From contig OY754978.1 in the NCBI GenBank assembly GCA_963576475.1, positions 2,095,364 to 2,159,363 on the forward strand: a DNA stretch of 64,000 bases, written 5' to 3'. Numbering within the stretch: position 1 is the stretch's first letter; each line of letters starts with the position of its first letter. Positions 13,440-23,566 of this stretch are shown piece after piece. A program made the translations under genes and the position numbers. The notes under the pieces were generated by a model that had not been told where the DNA came from, searched no databases, and saw only the letters and a list, made by a program, of their open reading frames with translations. The stretch is from Molanna angustata. Its lineage: Eukaryota > Arthropoda > Insecta > Trichoptera > Molannidae.

Positions 13440-14301
13440 AGACTAGACACAATACAATTATTTTATATACAATAAAAGAATAGATAGTAAATATAGAGTG
13501 TATAAAAAAACTATTAGAAAATAAAAATGATAACGATATATATCACATAAATAATAATACATGTATATGACACACCATACATAATGGATTTTTTTGTATG
13601 CACATAGTAATCTTAGACTGAGGGGAGTTTCAACAAAGATTGAAGAAAAAGCATAGCTGGAGGACTTAAATTTTATAAATTATTACAAATTTAATTACAA
13701 ATGTTTATGAGGATGGTGGGTGTGTCTATAAAAAGCACTATGGCCCCAATGCAGTGTCTGACTTAAATACTAAATTGTAATTACTGACCACATTTTCATT
13801 GCACAGCCACTAACTAGAATAAGGAGATCACATGACTTCCTAACTGAAGGATGCTAAGACGTTTTTGTACGAACGGCGTTGTATCGACATGTTTAAATAA
13901 TACGTAAACTAACATTTGCGATCTGTCAAAAAATAAGGTTGATCGTAAGGAACTTTACAAGTTGTTTAATACTAAAATACGAGATGTTTTCGATGGAAGA
14001 TGATTTTAGGGACTTTGACGAATATGTATTATTGATAATTTTATCAAATCGAATCCCGCACAGAGTATTCAGCGATATGTACCAGATACTGAAAATTCGC
14101 TGTACTTTCACAGGAATTGTGACAGAAGTGTAAGAGTTTACCTAGATGGGTTAGTATTTATTATGCACATAATGTGGCGGATTTATTGCCTCATACACTT
14201 CTAGCATGTATATATGTTATAAATACTTAAAAATTAATCAAAATTTACAATAAAAAAAAAAGTTTACAAAATTTAATACAAAACACAATTTAAAAATAAT
14301 A
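13440..14301. other. Unique non-coding stretch
   Basis: AT-rich sequence between the satellite and the piggyBac-type element. A 64-codon frame at 13939-14133 (plus) has no recognised motif and an overlapping minus frame. I do not support a gene here. Confidence 0.4.
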
Positions 14302-14305
14302 TTTA

Positions 14306-15125
14306 ACCCGTAACCACCTGACCCCGGTCTCAGAGATTTCGGTAGTTTTATTTTTTGTATAATTTTTTTACAATGCACGCCATGCGACTGTGTGTCCATG
14401 TACTTTTTCCCCTTCCCCGCCAGTATGCTCCGTGCGATCGGCAGCTTAAAACGTGCGCGCATTTAAGTATTACAGGTAATTATATTTCTCGTGCAGTATG
14501 TGAGACCCCCGTCAGGTGGTTACGTTACTTTTGCACCATTCGTCAAATCCTAAAAACAGATCAAAAAGCTAGCATTTCAAACACTATAAGTTCCGAAAAA
14601 TTTGACAAACGCAAGACATGTCGATCATGTGAACATAAAAAGAAAAGAAAAACTGCTTACATGTGTTTTTTATGTAAAAAACCAATTTGCATTGAATGCA
14701 GTCAAAAAGTGTGCTCTGATTGTCGAAGAAACTTGTAAAAGTTAATGGGTTGTAATTTTGTAATATTTATGCCTTGATCGTGCCAAAAATTGTTTATTGA
14801 TAGAGATTATACATCCAACTTATAGTAAATAAATAAAAATTACTAACTTGTAGTCATTTTTTTTTCTGAGATATCAGTTTTTCTAAGTTCCTACTTTTTT
14901 TTACTAAAATTAGTTTACTTTTATTAAGTGTTAAATTTTGATATGTAATTTTGTTGTTTTGCATAGTTTAACGACTAATTATGAATAAAGATATAGTGAA
15001 AATACAAATAAGACTTTAATTTATTTCAATATTTTAATTTATGGATATTTAAAATGTAAAATATGGAAGCGGTCTCCAGGACTCCCGTCAGGTGGTAACT
15101 GAAAAATAGGTCAGGTGGCTAAGGG
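14306..15125 (+). mobile_element. Internally deleted piggyBac-type transposon
   Basis: Seen: TTAA (14302-14305) then CCCGTAACCACCTGACC; at the other end GGTCAGGTGGCTAAGGG then TTAA (15126-15129). The ends are an imperfect inverted repeat, and GTCAGGTGG blocks recur subterminally (about 14509 and 15089). Known: TTAA target duplication and CCC..GGG ends define piggyBac elements. It is 820 bp, against roughly 2.4 kb for a full element, and keeps only the C-terminal end of a transposase. A SINE follows directly at 15129. Confidence 0.8.
14520..14738 (+). pseudogene. piggyBac transposase C-terminal cysteine-rich domain, remnant
   Basis: The frame ends ..KRKTCRSCEHKKKRKTAYMC, FLCKKPICIEC, SQKVCSDCRRNL and stop. 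Eight cysteines are spaced as CxxC...CxxCxxxxCxxC...CxxC, the pattern of the zinc-binding cysteine-rich domain at the C terminus of piggyBac transposases, which binds the transposon ends. The catalytic DDD domain is absent. The frame can be extended back to an ATG at 14355, but that part overlaps terminal-repeat sequence and is probably not ancestral protein. Position inside TTAA-flanked ends supports the assignment. Confidence 0.6.
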
Positions 15126-15128
15126 TTA

Positions 15129-15343
15129 ATAATGATTCTCGGACAACTAACAGGTACTATGTCAAATATTAATTTAACACGCACCCAATAACAAGTTGCC
15201 ACACTTTGGAGACTTATGATATTAATCGTCACACAGATCTAGACCGAAAACACAATTTGAAAACTAAGTCTCCACCGGGAATCGAACCCGGGACCTTTGG
15301 CTCAGCAGTCAGATACCCAACCAACTGAACCATGAAGGCAGAC
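15129..15343 (-). mobile_element. tRNA-derived SINE, family A, copy 1
   Basis: On the minus strand the head carries an A-box-like GGTTCAGTTGG and a B box GGGTTCGATTCCC (15277-15289), followed by a body ending near 'aggtactatgtcaaatatt' complement. Copies with the same head and body lie at 41827-42060, and a headless one at 18302-18479. Confidence 0.75.
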
Positions 15344-15542
15344 ATTATCATTATAATGATAAATGTCCAAAAAAAATAGAAAAAGGATGGACTGCGAAGG
15401 GATGAAGGATAAAGGAATAACAGGTTTGTGGATAAGAAATATGTTTAAGATATGTTTGTTTTGTCGCGAGATATTGAAGGTGATACGCTCCTAATTTTCC
15501 TCCCTCGTACCCTCCTATCCATCCCAAACAAATTGTATATGT

Positions 15543-15543
15543 G

Positions 15544-15595
<52 letters not shown>
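15543..15595. repeat. (GT)n microsatellite
   Basis: A run of about 25 GT dinucleotides with one GC interruption near its end. The open frame across it (15452-15724) is not a convincing gene. Confidence 0.9.
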
Positions 15596-15598
<3 letters not shown>

Positions 15599-15923
15599 AA
15601 CATGAGTTGTTTACAGTATTTTCTTGTTATTGATGGAAAGCTTGTTATTGGCTCTGAAGTCTATGTTAAAATTTGTATTATAAAAAATGTAAATGAGCTG
15701 TTGGCTTCCCAAATAAATAAATAAATAAATAAATAAGAAGTTATTCAAGATAATTTTTTTTTGTTATTATTTTTTATTGTCATTATTACATTGAAGCTTT
15801 GATTGATAAATTTATTTCTTTGTGTAAAAAAATTCATTTTAATTCTTCTTTTATCCATGTTCGTTGGGCTCATTTTAAAGTTTTTTTTCAGATGATTTAA
15901 ATTTTTTTATATATTTTTTTTTT

Positions 15924-15996
15924 CGGTCGAGGCAGGATTCGAACTCGCGACCACTGGATTACTAGCCCAGCGCGCTAACCGCTCTGCCATCGACCC
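15924..15996 (-). mobile_element. tRNA-Thr(AGT)-like SINE head, family B, copy 1
   Basis: The minus strand gives TGGCAGAGCGG (perfect A box), an anticodon arm with loop CTAGTAA (AGT), and GAGTTCGAATCC (B box). The acceptor stem pairs 6 bp, but a base is missing between it and the D arm and the T stem is mispaired. I therefore call it a SINE head and not a working tRNA gene. A diverged copy lies at 38521-38600. Confidence 0.65.
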
Positions 15997-16326
15997 ATTG
16001 CACCATTATTATTGTTAATTTTACTGTTTGTAAGGTGTCTAATTCTAATTCTCTGATTCTTTTTTGTCTATTTTTATCTGAATCAATGTTTTTATGTTAG
16101 TAATTTATTATTATTGTAACAAGTAAATGGCTTATGCCATATATTGTGTAAATAAAGAAATGAAATTAATAAGACAGTGGAAGTACATCATTATAAAATT
16201 TAATTCACTCATAAGATTATTTACAACATAGAGTTTTATTTCGTAAACGGCTATAAAGACATTATAGGATTCTAGCTGTGTTTAAAGAAAATGCTATGGT
16301 TTCATATAATATGTTAATGAGTTTAC

Positions 16327-16408
16327 CTTTTTCTTGGTTTTGGTGAAGACAGAATCCACCACAATGTCTCCGTTGACAGTATGAAGGTCCACCCTCACAT
16401 AAGGATCA
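16327..16408 (-). CDS. Nedd4: NEDD4-type E3 ubiquitin ligase, exon 3 (C2 domain)
   Basis: Seen: minus strand TTGTTGCAG, then 82 nt reading (A)SDPYVRVDLHTVNGDI and VVDSVFTKTKKK, then GTAAAC. The first base completes the Ser codon begun as AG in exon 2, and the exon ends in phase 0. Known: SDPYVxxxL is the calcium-binding loop-1 signature of C2 domains, with its Asp a calcium ligand, and TKTxKKTLNPxWNE continues it in NEDD4 proteins. The exon lies between two of the largest introns, 15.4 kb upstream and 14.8 kb downstream. Splice phases on both sides agree with exons 2 and 4. Confidence 0.95.
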
Positions 16409-16457
16409 CTGCAACAATTCAATTACATTATTATTAATATTACAGAGAAATTAATCA

Positions 16458-17326
16458 TTAATAGTGCATCAATAAAGTCACCACGTGGATGTCTAGCAAC
16501 AAGCTTAAACTGAACCCAACTAAAACAGAGTTTATGTGGGTAGCTTCACCACGGCGACAGCACCTCATTGAGAGTACTCCTATCAACATCAACGGAGAAA
16601 CACTCGTGCCAGCTGCGAGTGTCAAATTCTTAGGTATTCACTTGCACAATAAGTTGTCACTTGACCTTCAAATCTCAAAAACGGTCAGTTCATGTTTTTT
16701 TCAACTCAGACAACTGAAAAATATTTGTCGAAATTTACCCAAGAATGAGACTAAAACACTTGTAAATTCATTCGTTGTGTCTCGGCTTGATTACTGCAAC
16801 GGCATTTATGATGGATTGCCGAAGTATCAGCTCGATAGACTACAGATGGTATTTAACACAGCGGCAAGACTTATTTTCGGTGCAGAAAAACAATGTCACA
16901 TAACTCCACTACTAAACGAATTACACTGGTTGAAGTGTCCAAAGCGAATTGATTACAAAATTTGTTTGACAGTATATAATGCTTTGAACAACCTGACACC
17001 AAAATATATACAAGAGCTGTGTCAGAGAAGAGACCTCTCTGGGAGGCATCTCACACTCAGGTCATCTGGATCACAGAGTAACAATTCCTTAAAGGAGTTG
17101 GACAGAGTCAACAAAGCGGCTTACTATGACCGATGCTTTAGTGTGAGTGGTCCTATTAAGTGGAATTCACTGCCTCTAGATGTCCGCAGTGCTCAAAGCA
17201 AGAGCACTTTCACTAAAGGATTAAAAACAGCTTTGTTTCAGAGAGCAACACAACATTAAACTATCAGCGCCCTTGGTATGATCTCGAATCATTAAACGGC
17301 GCTATACAAATGACATTATTATTATT
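16458..17326 (+). mobile_element. 5'-truncated non-LTR retrotransposon (LINE), copy 1
   Basis: It carries the 3' end of a reverse-transcriptase gene and then 'ggcgctatacaaatgacatt' plus an (ATT)n tail. A candidate 8-bp target duplication ATTAATCA flanks it (16450-16457 and 17327-17334). A more decayed copy lies at 36140-36410. It sits about 50 bp upstream of Nedd4 exon 3, within intron 2. Confidence 0.8.
16489..17259 (+). pseudogene. LINE reverse transcriptase, C-terminal fragment
   Basis: The open frame of 256 codons begins WMSSNKLKLNPTKTEFMW and contains VKFLGIHL, SRLDYCNGIYDGLP and LHWL..RIDYKI, ending in RATQH and stop. Known: NKLxLNxxKTE, LG(I/V), SRLDYCN and the WNSLPxxVR segment (KWNSLPLDVRSA here) are the C-terminal thumb and tail of CR1/jockey-like LINE polymerases. 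The fingers, palm (YxDD) and endonuclease are missing because the element is truncated at its 5' end, so this is not a functional gene even though the frame is open. The start at 16489 is only the first ATG in the remaining frame; protein similarity runs a few codons further upstream. Confidence 0.8.
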
Positions 17327-17339
17327 ATTAATCACTGAG

Positions 17340-18301
17340 ACAATGTTAGATTAAAAAAAATGTCGTACCTATACAAAGAACTGGTCTTATAAAAAAAATT
17401 ATAGGGTGAATTATGTGGCAAGCATTCTTCAAGTACCGTGTCAAAGGAGTGTGATATCGGGAAGATAATTTAATGCCCAAATGAGTCTGTTGTTGATGTG
17501 CAAATGATCAAGATGTAAGTTCTTAAATCTTGGAGTTTATTCCTATTCCCTTTTTCTCTCTCCTTTCCTGATCAATTTTGAAGTGTTGGTTTGTAAGTTT
17601 AGGTATTTAATGTACCTATATATGTATCTATTATTGTATGTATGTGAAAGTTTGCATTACCAAGCTATTTTATTGTATAAATGCATTAGGGAACTTTACT
17701 GATTCTATTAATTTATACCTATCTCGTTTTTGTTTTATTTTTCAAATTAAAGCTAACAATGTACAAAGTATAACCAACCTACAAGAATAAAATATAATAA
17801 ATATAGAAAATATCATCTCCATACATAAATTATTAGCTTACAATAATACGGCCAATTCTGTAAAATTTTAAACTAACACAGGAAGATTCTAAAATTTCAG
17901 AATTTAAGTTCATTTGAACTAAATTTCGTAGTATGTAACTGACATTGTTCCTTAAACTAAAATCTACAAAATTAGTGCACCGTAAATAATATGAACTCAA
18001 ATTGTTGTGACTAAAAACAAAAGTAGGTATACATGTGTGTGTGTATGTATAATCAGTAAATGCATGTATATTTGTATTAGAGACATTGACATATACGTAA
18101 GAATCAAGTTATATAATGGTTTTGGTTAGTATAATACATAGACCAAAGTAGAACAGAATGACAATGCTAATCCTCAAGTTAATAAACACTACAATATCAA
18201 TCAATGGCTTCCAACATAAACAAAAAACATTTTTTTCAAAGATAAATTGTAAATATATACCTACACAAAATAAAACTGTTCTTTTTTAGGAATCAAAAAC
18301 A
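17340..18301. other. Non-coding stretch
   Basis: AT-rich sequence of Nedd4 intron 2 with no recognised gene, repeat or structured RNA. Confidence 0.4.
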
Positions 18302-18479
18302 TACCTATTTATTTATTTATTTTTATGCCTTATATTTTATTTTGAATTTCTCGGGCAACAACTAACAGGTAGGTACTATGTCAAATATTAATTTAACAAG
18401 TGGCCACATTCTGGGGACTGTGAAATATATCGTCTCACAGACCCAGACTGAACAAGTACATATTGTTGTGAGATCAGTA
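18302..18479 (-). mobile_element. SINE family A, headless copy 2
   Basis: It shares 'aggtactatgtcaaatatta', 'gtcaaatattaatttaac' and 'atcgtctcacaga.ccagact' with the family A copies. It has a TTTA-rich tail at 18304-18322 and diverges at 'cagactgaa', where sequence of the neighbouring tandem array starts. The tRNA-like head is absent. Confidence 0.65.
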
Positions 18480-18667
18480 CTGGGGGGCAAGTCTGGTTTG
18501 ACCGGCGAAATCAAAACCCTAGTAATTACCCATATCATGGATATAATTATCGTATGGAGTTCTATGACATTTAAATATATTATAGAACTCCATATAATAA
18601 TTATATCCATGATATGGGTAATCGTGAGGGTTTTGATTTCGCCGATTGAACCAGACTTGCCCCCCAG
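18480..18667. mobile_element. Hairpin MITE, family 1, copy 1
   Basis: It is a near-complete inverted repeat about 188 bp long with ends CTGGGGGGCAAGTCTGG and CCAGACTTGCCCCCCAG and inner arms containing 'tcaaaaccct' and 'cccatatcatggatataatt'. Neighbouring array units read 'gatcagtacagatatatcac' without it, so the array supplies an empty site. Relatives lie at 20980-21180 and 59105-59255. Confidence 0.8.
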
Positions 18668-18712
18668 ATATATCACCATACATATATGCCTGTCTGATAA
18701 CATCTGTAATAA

Positions 18713-20862
18713 TAATAAACTTGACAGACTGAACAAGTACATATTGTTGTGAGATCAGTACAGACATATCACCATACATAGCTGCCTGTCTGATAACATC
18801 TGTAATAATAATAATAAACTTGACAGACTGAACAAGTACATATTGTTGTGAGATCAGTACAGATATATCACCATTCATATACTCTGATAACACCTGTAAT
18901 AATAATAATAATAAACTTGACAGACTGAACAAGTACATATTGTTGTGAGATCAGTACAGATATATCACCATACATATATGCCTGTCTGATAACATCTGTA
19001 ATAATAATAAACTTGACAGACTGAACAAGTACATATTGTTGTGAGATCAGTACAGACATATCACCATACATAGCTGCCTGTCTGATAACATCTGTAATAA
19101 TAATAATAAACTTGACAGACTGAACAAGTACATATTGTTGTGAGATCAGTACAGATATATCACCATTCATATACTCTGATAACACCTGTAATAATAATAA
19201 TAATAAACTTGACAGACTGAACAAGTACATATTGTTGTGAGATCAGTACAGATATATCACCATACATATATGCCTGTCTGATAACATCTGTAATAATAAT
19301 AAACTTGACAGACTGAACAAGTACATATTGTTGTGAGATCAGTACAGACATATCACCATACATAGCTGCCTGTCTGATAACATCTGTAATAATAATAATA
19401 AACTTGACAGACTGAACAAGTACATATTGTTGTGAGATCAGTACAGATATATCACCATTCATATACTCTGATAACACCTGTAATAATAATAATAATAAAC
19501 TTGACAGACTGAACAAGTACATATTGTTGTGAGATCAGTACAGATATATCACCATACATATATGCCTGTCTGATAACATCTGTAATAATAATAAACTTGA
19601 CAGACTGAACAAGTACATATTGTTGTGAGATCAGTACAGACATATCACCATACATAGCTGCCTGTCTGATAACATCTGTAATAATAATAATAAACTTGAC
19701 AGACTGAACAAGTACATATTGTTGTGAGATCAGTACAGATATATCACCATTCATATACTCTGATAACACCTGTAATAATAATAATAATAAACTTGACAGA
19801 CTGAACAAGTACATATTGTTGTGAGATCAGTACAGATATATCACCATACATATATGCCTGTCTGATAACATCTGTAATAATAATAAACTTGACAGACTGA
19901 ACAAGTACATATTGTTGTGAGATCAGTACAGACATATCACCATACATAGCTGCCTGTCTGATAACATCTGTAATAATAATAATAAACTTGACAGACTGAA
20001 CAAGTACATATTGTTGTGAGATCAGTACAGACATATCACCATACATAGCTGCCTGTCTGATAACATCTGTAATAATAATAATAAACTTGACAGACTGAAC
20101 AAGTACATATTGTTGTGAGATCAGTACAGATATATCACCATTCATATACTCTGATAACACCTGTAATAATAATAATAATAAACTTGACAGACTGAACAAG
20201 TACATATTGTTGTGAGATCAGTACAGATATATCACCATACATATATGCCTGTCTGATAACATCTGTAATAATAATAAACTTGACAGACTGAACAAGTACA
20301 TATTGTTGTGAGATCAGTACAGACATATCACCATACATAGCTGCCTGTCTGATAACATCTGTAATAATAATAATAAACTTGACAGACTGAACAAGTACAT
20401 ATTGTTGTGAGATCAGTACAGATATATCACCATTCATATACTCTGATAACACCTGTAATAATAATAATAATAAACTTGACAGACTGAACAAGTACATATT
20501 GTTGTGAGATCAGTACAGATATATCACCATACATATATGCCTGTCTGATAACATCTGTAATAATAATAATAAACTTGACAGACTGAACAAGTACATATTG
20601 TTGTGAGATCAGTACAGATATATCACCATTCATATACTCTGATAACACCTGTAATAATAATAATAATAAACTTGACAGACTGAACAAGTACATATTGTTG
20701 TGAGATCAGTACAGATATATCACCATACATATATGCCTCTCTGATAACACCTGTAATAATAATAATAAACTTGACAGACTGAACAAGTACATATTGTTGT
20801 GAGATCAGTACAGATATATCACCATACATAGCTGCCTGTCTGATAACATCTGTAATAATAAT
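18713..20862. repeat. Tandem array, 292-bp higher-order unit of about 97-bp subunits
   Basis: The subunit is 'cttgacagactgaacaagta' ... 'gatcagtac' ... 'ctgataacatctg' plus (TAA)n, with variants (C/T in 'agacatatc/agatatatc' and 'accattcatatactctg'). The last variant recurs at intervals of 292, 292, 292, 391, 292 and 196 bp, so most higher-order units hold three subunits, one has four and one has two. Minus-strand frames of 68-153 codons starting MYLFSLSS are repeat-born and I do not call them genes. Confidence 0.95.
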
Positions 20863-20979
20863 AAGAACTTTTATGATTCAATAACAATTAGGAGTGACTA
20901 ATTGTTATTGATGGTGTTGCTAGTGCTGACGTTTGGAAAAAAAAAGGATTGGGAAAAGACAAGGAGAGCAAATAGGGAT

Positions 20980-21180
20980 CTGGGGGGGGGTAAGTCCGGT
21001 AAAACAATTAAATCAAAACCCTCATGATTACCCATATCATAGATATAAATATCTTATGGTGTTCTAAGATAATATCTAAAGATGTTATAGAACTCCATAT
21101 GATAATTATATCCAAGATATGGGTAATTATCATATGGAGTAAAGATAGATAAACTCTTCACTACATCCCCTAGGGGTAGT
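20980..21180. mobile_element. Hairpin MITE, family 1, decayed copy 2
   Basis: It has 'ctggggggggtaagtccggt', 'atcaaaaccctcatgattac' and 'cccatatcata', as in the 18480 element, with the second arm ('agaactccatatgataatta') only partly matched and no clean right end. Confidence 0.6.
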
Positions 21181-21617
21181 GAGTATTTGAAAGGAATTAT
21201 TAAGTGAGACAGACTGACTATAGTGGTAACAATATGTTGAGAATCACCCTCTATGAACAGATTGAGAATAGCATAATATGATGTGGGTGGAAACGTAATG
21301 TAAATATGTAACAATCCCTTTTAATCCAACAGACAGTCAAATTGTAAATGGCACAATGTACATAGGTAAAATAAGCATAAAACTAAAAACATACATTTTT
21401 AGAAAATCACATGAAAACAACTCAACCTAACTTAACTGACCAACATGAAATGGTTTTATTTCTAAATGTCTCATGGCATTGCACTAGTAATATACAATTT
21501 GTAGCTGTTTTTATTTAATACTAAGGTCACTAACCTACATTAATTTTAAGCCATCACTAACCTATGTAAAATACAATTTAAACCGTGTCCCAAAACTCAA
21601 CTATAAGCTGAGTATAG

Positions 21618-22369
21618 AGCTGTGTTCAGATACAACGCTCGACATCATCGTTGGATGTACCTGAAGTTGCAGATTATGGCGTTTTTCACCGATAACCTAG
21701 TCTTCACACCATTTTTGTAAACCTAACCTACAAAAGTTTGGTAAAAATAGGTTGGTTAGGTTTGTTTGTAGTTATAATTGCGACTGGCGTGAGCCAGTTG
21801 CATTATATATTAAAAAAAAGTAACTAAATTATTAAAATAAATGACTAAATTAGTATTTTTACCAAATTTTTGTAGGTTATGTTTAAAAAAAAATGGTGTG
21901 AAGACTAGGCTATCCGTTTTTCACACCAATCTCACTGAACACTATCGAGTGGCATTTCAATCTGAACGCAGCATCGGGCGTGTCAAATGTCATTTATCAT
22001 ACATGTCTATTATTAGGTTATAATTTCATCGAAAGAAAACAATTGGGCAGTGGAGTAAATAATGATCTCTGACCATTTATCGGAAATTTTCGAATGATAT
22101 TTATATAAACTAACCCCATTGTGAATGCATATTGTCGTCATAAATAATGTCAACAGAAATAATAGATACCACAGAAACAAATATAAGTCAACAGATACTA
22201 TAACTGTCAGAGCGTTTTTCACCTGACAATTTTACGGATCGTTTGATGCGTACACTCAACGTTCAATCTGAACGCTACAGAGTGTCTTTGTAGCGTCTGT
22301 TTCCGGTCATTATGAACGGCTTAGAGCGTCACTAAGTGCACTCGGCGTTCATTGTGAATGCAGCCCTAG
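21618..22369. mobile_element. Possible hAT-like non-autonomous element
   Basis: The left end 'gagctgtgttcagatacaac' resembles the complement of the right end (GGGCTGCATTCACAATGAAC). The ends are imperfect and no clean 8-bp target duplication is visible. It contains a second palindromic element at 21676-21935. Confidence 0.35.
21676..21935. mobile_element. Palindromic MITE nested in the preceding element
   Basis: The left arm 'gtttttcaccgataacctag' ... 'cctacaaaag' ... 'tggtaaaaata' is matched in reverse by 'tatttttaccaaatttttgt' ... 'gtgaagactaggctatccgt', with arms about 75 bp long around a 100-bp spacer. Confidence 0.65.
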
Positions 22370-22469
22370 ACCATCAATCAATTACAACAGGTCGATCAAT
22401 TACAACATTATTTGATGGTCAAAAGAATATGCTAATTATGAAAATAAAACATTATCACAGTCAAACACC

Positions 22470-22660
22470 TAACTTAGGCTGTGATTCTCGAAGAAATACT
22501 ATAGTTAAAATACATAAAACTTTTCAATATTATTGGTTGTTTCATTGAAATCTAAAGCCATCAAACAACTCAATTTTGAACAATGTCACGAAATCAAAGT
22601 ATTTTAACTATAGTATTACCAATACTTTTGTTGAAACAACCAAGTGAACTGGTTCTAAAA
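22470..22660. mobile_element. MITE with GGCTGTG..TCTCGAA end
   Basis: It starts 'aggctgtgattctcgaagaa' and has inverted arms 'aatactatagttaaaatac' / 'gtattttaactatagtatta'. The same terminal motif (GGCTGTGTTTCTCGAAC) and the 'catttcaatgaaacaacc' block occur in the element at 32559-32977. Confidence 0.55.
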
Positions 22661-22825
22661 TCTTACTCGTAGTGACAAGCACAAATTAGAAGAAACAAAT
22701 TTCCTAGATCAACTAAGTAAAATGAGATTATGTGTTGCAGAAAAATTACTATTTTTTTAATGTTATTTTAACTTAATTAATTGTTATGGAGCAAATCATC
22801 ATCAGCCATTCTTCTATGGTGGAAT

Positions 22826-22846
22826 AACCTAACCTAACCTAACCTA
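22826..22846. repeat. (CCTAA)4 interstitial telomere-type repeat
   Basis: Four CCTAA units in a row, the complement of the arthropod telomere repeat TTAGG. The run is short and may be chance or come from a SINE tail. Confidence 0.6.
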
Positions 22847-23039
22847 GTAATAATAATATTTTTTACATAAGTGACAATTTCTACCAGTCAACCACACTAG
22901 TAAAAACACTTGTAGCAAGTATTATAAAAACTTAAAATAACATTTACAATAAGAAAATATTAATAATAAGAAAATATACAAGATTAATACAAAAAAATAC
23001 TATTTTAAAAATATAAATGTGAATGTCCAAAAAATTTTT

Positions 23040-23180
23040 ATTAAAATTGTGGATAAGAAGTGTTACTTCAGAAGCTTCTTGAAACCATCAAACTAGGAAC
23101 TTCTCTTATATCATTGGGTAACTGGTTCCAAAGTTGGGCTGCATGTAAGAGGATGTGTGATGTATTGGTATTAATAATAA
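23040..23180 (-). pseudogene. LINE 3'-end relic
   Basis: The minus frame reads HILLHAAQLWNQLPNDIRE and then VPSLMVSRSF before a stop. The LWNxLPxxIRxxxSLxxF block is the C terminus of LINE reverse transcriptases. Only the last 40 or so codons remain. Confidence 0.6.
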
Positions 23181-23187
23181 TAAACAC

Positions 23188-23362
23188 TTTGCACCCTGCA
23201 CCCTGCGCAAGTGGCGAGTTTATTACCATACGGTAATTTCCAGCCCAGAGAAGCAATAACTGCGTGAGAAATGAATTTAAATAAATTTCTCCTCTGCTGG
23301 GGATCGAACCCAGAACGCCCGCACAGAAGCCAAACGGCTTACCAACTGTACCCTGGCGGTCG
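23188..23362 (-). mobile_element. tRNA-derived SINE, family E
   Basis: The minus strand starts 'ccgccagggtacagttggta' (A-box-like) with a B box GGGTTCGATCCC, continues into 'agaggagaaatttatttaaa' and ends with 'ctcgccacttgcgcagggt' and an (ATT)n-like tail. A fragment of the same family is at about 1850-2030. Confidence 0.7.
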
Positions 23363-23566
23363 ACATGTGCTATGGTTTTGAGACCATAAATTAAAACCGT
23401 GAGAGGAATGACAACCTAGAATGCAATTTTGAGAAGAAAAAATATTAATAAAACTATTACGTAGCAGTGAATGGTAAAAAGTCTTATGTGGAAAATATAA
23501 TCAGTTTTGGAGCTGACCATTCCCTCACTAGACTTATTTACAACTGAGCTCAGGCTATGTAACTAT

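Larger units (their letters stand above)
1524..16326 (-). other. Nedd4 intron 3 (14.8 kb)
   Basis: The donor GT is at 16326-16325 and the acceptor AG at 1525-1524. It holds most of the repeats between 1.6 and 16 kb, including the 9.1-kb satellite and the piggyBac-type element. No exon is recognised inside. Confidence 0.75.

Noticed and set aside
15268..15343. Functional tRNA gene from GGGTTCGATTCCC
   Set aside because: It continues into a body shared with two other copies, so it is a SINE head; the acceptor stem does not close well.
15924..15996. Functional tRNA-Thr(AGT) gene
   Set aside because: A base is missing between acceptor and D arms, the T stem is mispaired and a diverged copy exists at 38.5 kb, so a SINE head is more likely.
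18519..20829. Series of minus-strand open frames of 68-153 codons starting MYLFSLSS / MYGDISV
   Set aside because: They repeat with the 292-bp array and arise because the subunits lack stops in one frame; hydrophobic Ile/Leu runs come from (TAA)n. No independent evidence of coding.
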